Source of the DNA: CAZMHL01 sp045605445
Lineage (GTDB): Bacteria; Bacillota; Clostridia; RGIG6154
Length of the DNA: 33,753 nt
Reading direction: 5' to 3'
NCBI GenBank assembly: GCA_045605445.1
Contig: JAZUPZ010000003.1
Coordinates: forward strand, 1-33,753
The notes below the pieces were generated by a model that was not told the DNA's origin, did not search any database, and was given only the letters and a program-made list of their open reading frames with translations. The position numbers and the translations under genes were made by a program. Positions 31,434 to 33,753 of the stretch are shown here, piece after piece; within the stretch, counting starts at the first letter, position 1; the number at the start of each line of letters is the position of its first letter.

Positions 31434-33753
31434 ATGAGTAAAAAGTTTGTTTATCTTTTTAGCGAAGGCGACGCTTCTATGCGTGAGCTTCTCGGCGGTA
31501 AGGGTGCTAACCTTGCCGAAATGACCAAAATCGGACTTCCTGTACCTCAGGGTTTTACTGTATCAACTGAAGCTTGTACACAGTATTACGAAGATGGTCG
31601 TAAAATCAATGATGCTATCCAGGCAGAAATAATGGAAAACATTGTTAAAATGGAAGCTATCTGCGAGAAAAAATTTGGAGATAAGGAAAATCCGCTTCTT
31701 GTTTCAGTTAGATCCGGTGCAAGAGCATCTATGCCTGGTATGATGGATACAATCCTCAACCTTGGTCTTAACGAAGATGTTGTTGAAACCATGGCTGCAA
31801 AAACTGGTAATGCAAGATGGGCATGGGACTGCTACAGAAGATTTATTCAGATGTATTCTGATGTAGTTATGGAAGTTGGTAAGAAATACTTTGAAGAACT
31901 TATCGACAAAATGAAAGAAGAAAAAGGCGTAACTCAGGACGTTGAGCTTACAGCTGAAGATCTTAAAGTTCTTGCTTCACAGTTTAAAGCAGAATACAAA
32001 GCTAAAATCGGTAAGGATTTCCCTGCTGATCCTAAAGAACAGCTTATGGGTGCAGTAGAAGCTGTATTCCGCTCATGGGACAACCCAAGAGCAAATGTTT
32101 ATCGTCGTGACAATGATATCCCTTATTCCTGGGGTACAGCCGTTAACGTTCAGATGATGGCATTTGGTAATATGGGTGATGACTGTGGTACAGGTGTTGC
32201 ATTTACTCGTGACCCTGCAACCGGCGAACCCGGTCTTATGGGTGAATTCCTTGTTAACGCTCAGGGTGAAGACGTTGTTGCTGGCGTTCGTACACCAATG
32301 CCTATCGCACAGATGGCTGAAAAATTCCCTGAAGCTTTTGAAGAATTCAATAAAGTTTGTGCTATTCTTGAAGATCACTACAGAGATATGCAGGATATGG
32401 AATTCACAATTGAAAACAGAAAACTCTATATGCTTCAGACAAGAAACGGTAAAAGAACAGCAAAAGCTGCTCTTAAGATTGCTTGTGACCTTGTTGATGA
32501 AGGTATGATTGATAAAAAACAGGCTGTTGCTATGATTGACCCAAGAAACCTCGACACACTTCTTCATCCACAGTTTGATGCTAAAGCTTTAAAAGCTGCT
32601 ACACCTGCAGGAAGGGGTCTTGGAGCTTCTCCGGGTGCTGCTTGCGGTAAAATCGTGTTCACAGCTGAAGATGCTGAAACTTGGAATGCAAGAGGCGAAA
32701 AGGTTGTTCTTGTTCGTCTGGAAACTTCACCTGAAGATATCACAGGCATGAAAGCTTCTCAAGGTATTCTTACAGTTCGTGGTGGTATGACGTCTCACGC
32801 TGCTGTTGTTGCTCGTGGTATGGGTACATGCTGTGTATCAGGTTGCGGTGACATCAACATGGACGAAGAAAACAAAAAGTTTACACTTGGTGGTAAAACC
32901 TACGTTGAAGGAGATTATATCTCAATCGACGGTTCAACAGGTAATATTTATGATGGTATTATCCCTACAGTTGATGCTGAAATCGCAGGCGAATTCGGAA
33001 GAATTATGGATTGGGCTGACGAGTTCAGAACACTTAAAGTAAGAACAAATGCTGATACACCTGCTGATGCTAAAAAAGCAAAAGAACTTGGTGCTGAAGG
33101 TATCGGTCTTTGCCGTACAGAACATATGTTCTTTGAAGCAGAAAGAATTGCTGCATTCCGCGAAATGATCTGCTCTGATACAGTTGAAGAAAGAGAAGCT
33201 GCTCTTGAAAAGATTCTTCCTTATCAGCAGGGAGACTTTGAAGCACTTTATGAAGCACTTGAAGGACATCCTGTAACAATCAGATTCCTTGATCCTCCGC
33301 TTCATGAATTCGTTCCTACAGAAGAATCTGACATTGCTGCTCTTGCTAAAGCTCAGGGCAAAACTGTTGAAGATATCAAAGCTATTATTGCTTCTCTCCA
33401 TGAATTTAACCCAATGATGGGGCATCGTGGATGCCGTCTTGCAGTAACATATCCTGAAATTGCAAAAATGCAGACAAGAGCTGTTATCCGTGCAGCTATC
33501 AATGTTAAGAAGGCTCATCCTGACTGGAACATCGTTCCTGAAATTATGATTCCGTTAGTTGGAGATATTAAAGAACTTAAATATGTTAAGAAAGATGTTG
33601 TTGAAACAGCCGATGCTGAAATCGCTGCTGCAGGTGCTAACCTTGAATACGAAGTTGGTTCAATGATGGAAATCCCAAGAGCTTGTCTTACAGCTGATGA
33701 AGTTGCTACAGAAGCTGACTTCTTCTGCTTCGGTACAAACGACCTTACTCAGA
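31434..33753 (+). CDS. ppdK: Pyruvate, phosphate dikinase (C-terminus beyond window)
   Basis: The first 773 residues of a protein usually about 875 long are present; the frame is open to the window edge. The enzyme interconverts pyruvate, ATP and phosphate with PEP, AMP and pyrophosphate, and many anaerobes use it in place of pyruvate kinase. The N-terminal ATP-grasp domain opens with ELLGGKGANLAEM. It continues with RSGARASMPGMMDTILNLGL and GTGVAFTRDPATGEPG, then ETSPEDITGM. The phosphohistidine loop GGMTSHAAVVARG places His455 at the catalytic position known for the Clostridium symbiosum enzyme. The PEP-binding barrel begins near 540, with GIGLCRTEHMFF and NPMMGHRGCRL. Codon use is more biased than in the neighbours, which suggests high expression. 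Confidence 0.98.
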   Translation, partial: MSKKFVYLFSEGDASMRELLGGKGANLAEMTKIGLPVPQGFTVSTEACTQYYEDGRKINDAIQAEIMENIVKMEAICEKKFGDKENPLLVSVRSGARASMPGMMDTILNLGLNEDVVETMAAKTGNARWAWDCYRRFIQMYSDVVMEVGKKYFEELIDKMKEEKGVTQDVELTAEDLKVLASQFKAEYKAKIGKDFPADPKEQLMGAVEAVFRSWDNPRANVYRRDNDIPYSWGTAVNVQMMAFGNMGDDCGTGVAFTRDPATGEPGLMGEFLVNAQGEDVVAGVRTPMPIAQMAEKFPEAFEEFNKVCAILEDHYRDMQDMEFTIENRKLYMLQTRNGKRTAKAALKIACDLVDEGMIDKKQAVAMIDPRNLDTLLHPQFDAKALKAATPAGRGLGASPGAACGKIVFTAEDAETWNARGEKVVLVRLETSPEDITGMKASQGILTVRGGMTSHAAVVARGMGTCCVSGCGDINMDEENKKFTLGGKTYVEGDYISIDGSTGNIYDGIIPTVDAEIAGEFGRIMDWADEFRTLKVRTNADTPADAKKAKELGAEGIGLCRTEHMFFEAERIAAFREMICSDTVEEREAALEKILPYQQGDFEALYEALEGHPVTIRFLDPPLHEFVPTEESDIAALAKAQGKTVEDIKAIIASLHEFNPMMGHRGCRLAVTYPEIAKMQTRAVIRAAINVKKAHPDWNIVPEIMIPLVGDIKELKYVKKDVVETADAEIAAAGANLEYEVGSMMEIPRACLTADEVATEADFFCFGTNDLTQ

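Noticed and set aside
32073..33518. Long minus-strand open frames (32073-32567 and 32934-33518) opposite ppdK
   Set aside because: They arise from the strongly biased codon use of ppdK, have no ribosome-binding sites and give Cys/Ser/Phe-rich products without motifs.

Overview
The window looks like a chromosomal segment of a low-GC Gram-positive bacterium of the class Clostridia. The evidence is AT-rich DNA with AGGAGG ribosome-binding sites, RNase Y, an IreB-type regulator, a DnaD/DnaI-like pair, YajC followed by a TIGR04086 membrane protein, ClpP-ClpX next to trigger factor, and pyruvate phosphate dikinase. Genus and species cannot be read from the sequence.

Region 1 (1-5700) is accessory DNA. 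It holds the tail of a gene cut by the window edge, two overlapping large serine recombinases, a 482-residue protein I do not recognise, and a broken zinc-ribbon gene. Its most striking content is three diverged copies of one promoter-plus-leader module at about 3404-3570, 5091-5227 and 5521-5690. Each copy stands just upstream of a different gene (the unknown protein, the zinc-ribbon remnant, ridA). The copies keep the same hairpins with compensatory base changes, so they look like copies of a structured 5' leader RNA that I cannot match to a family I know. This is the best candidate here for something undescribed.

Region 2 (5725-8460) mixes intact and decaying genes: ridA, a 5'-truncated remnant, the last helix of an AraC-type regulator, a small membrane protein with a possible metal-binding tail, and an AEC-family transporter broken by two single-base losses in or next to T tracts.

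Region 3 (8500-20140) is core chromosome. It carries an RlmL-like RNA methyltransferase convergent with rny across a shared terminator, then dnaD-like and dnaI-like replication genes, yajC, a TIGR04086 protein and ireB. A tightly overlapping surface-polymer module follows (murJ-like flippase, O-antigen ligase/polymerase-like protein, GT4 glycosyltransferase, two tandem DUF4330 proteins), and then a tRNA-Arg on the minus strand.

Region 4 (20280-26540) is a run of same-strand housekeeping genes: thrC, a metallophosphoesterase, tig with a long repetitive Lys/Thr/Ala tail, clpP, clpX and an MBL-fold hydrolase. Three tRNAs (Gly, Arg, His) follow from a consensus promoter.

Region 5 (26990-33753) is carbohydrate metabolism. 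It has two tandem GH28-like proteins without signal peptides, a phosphohexomutase, and ppdK, which runs off the right end of the window.
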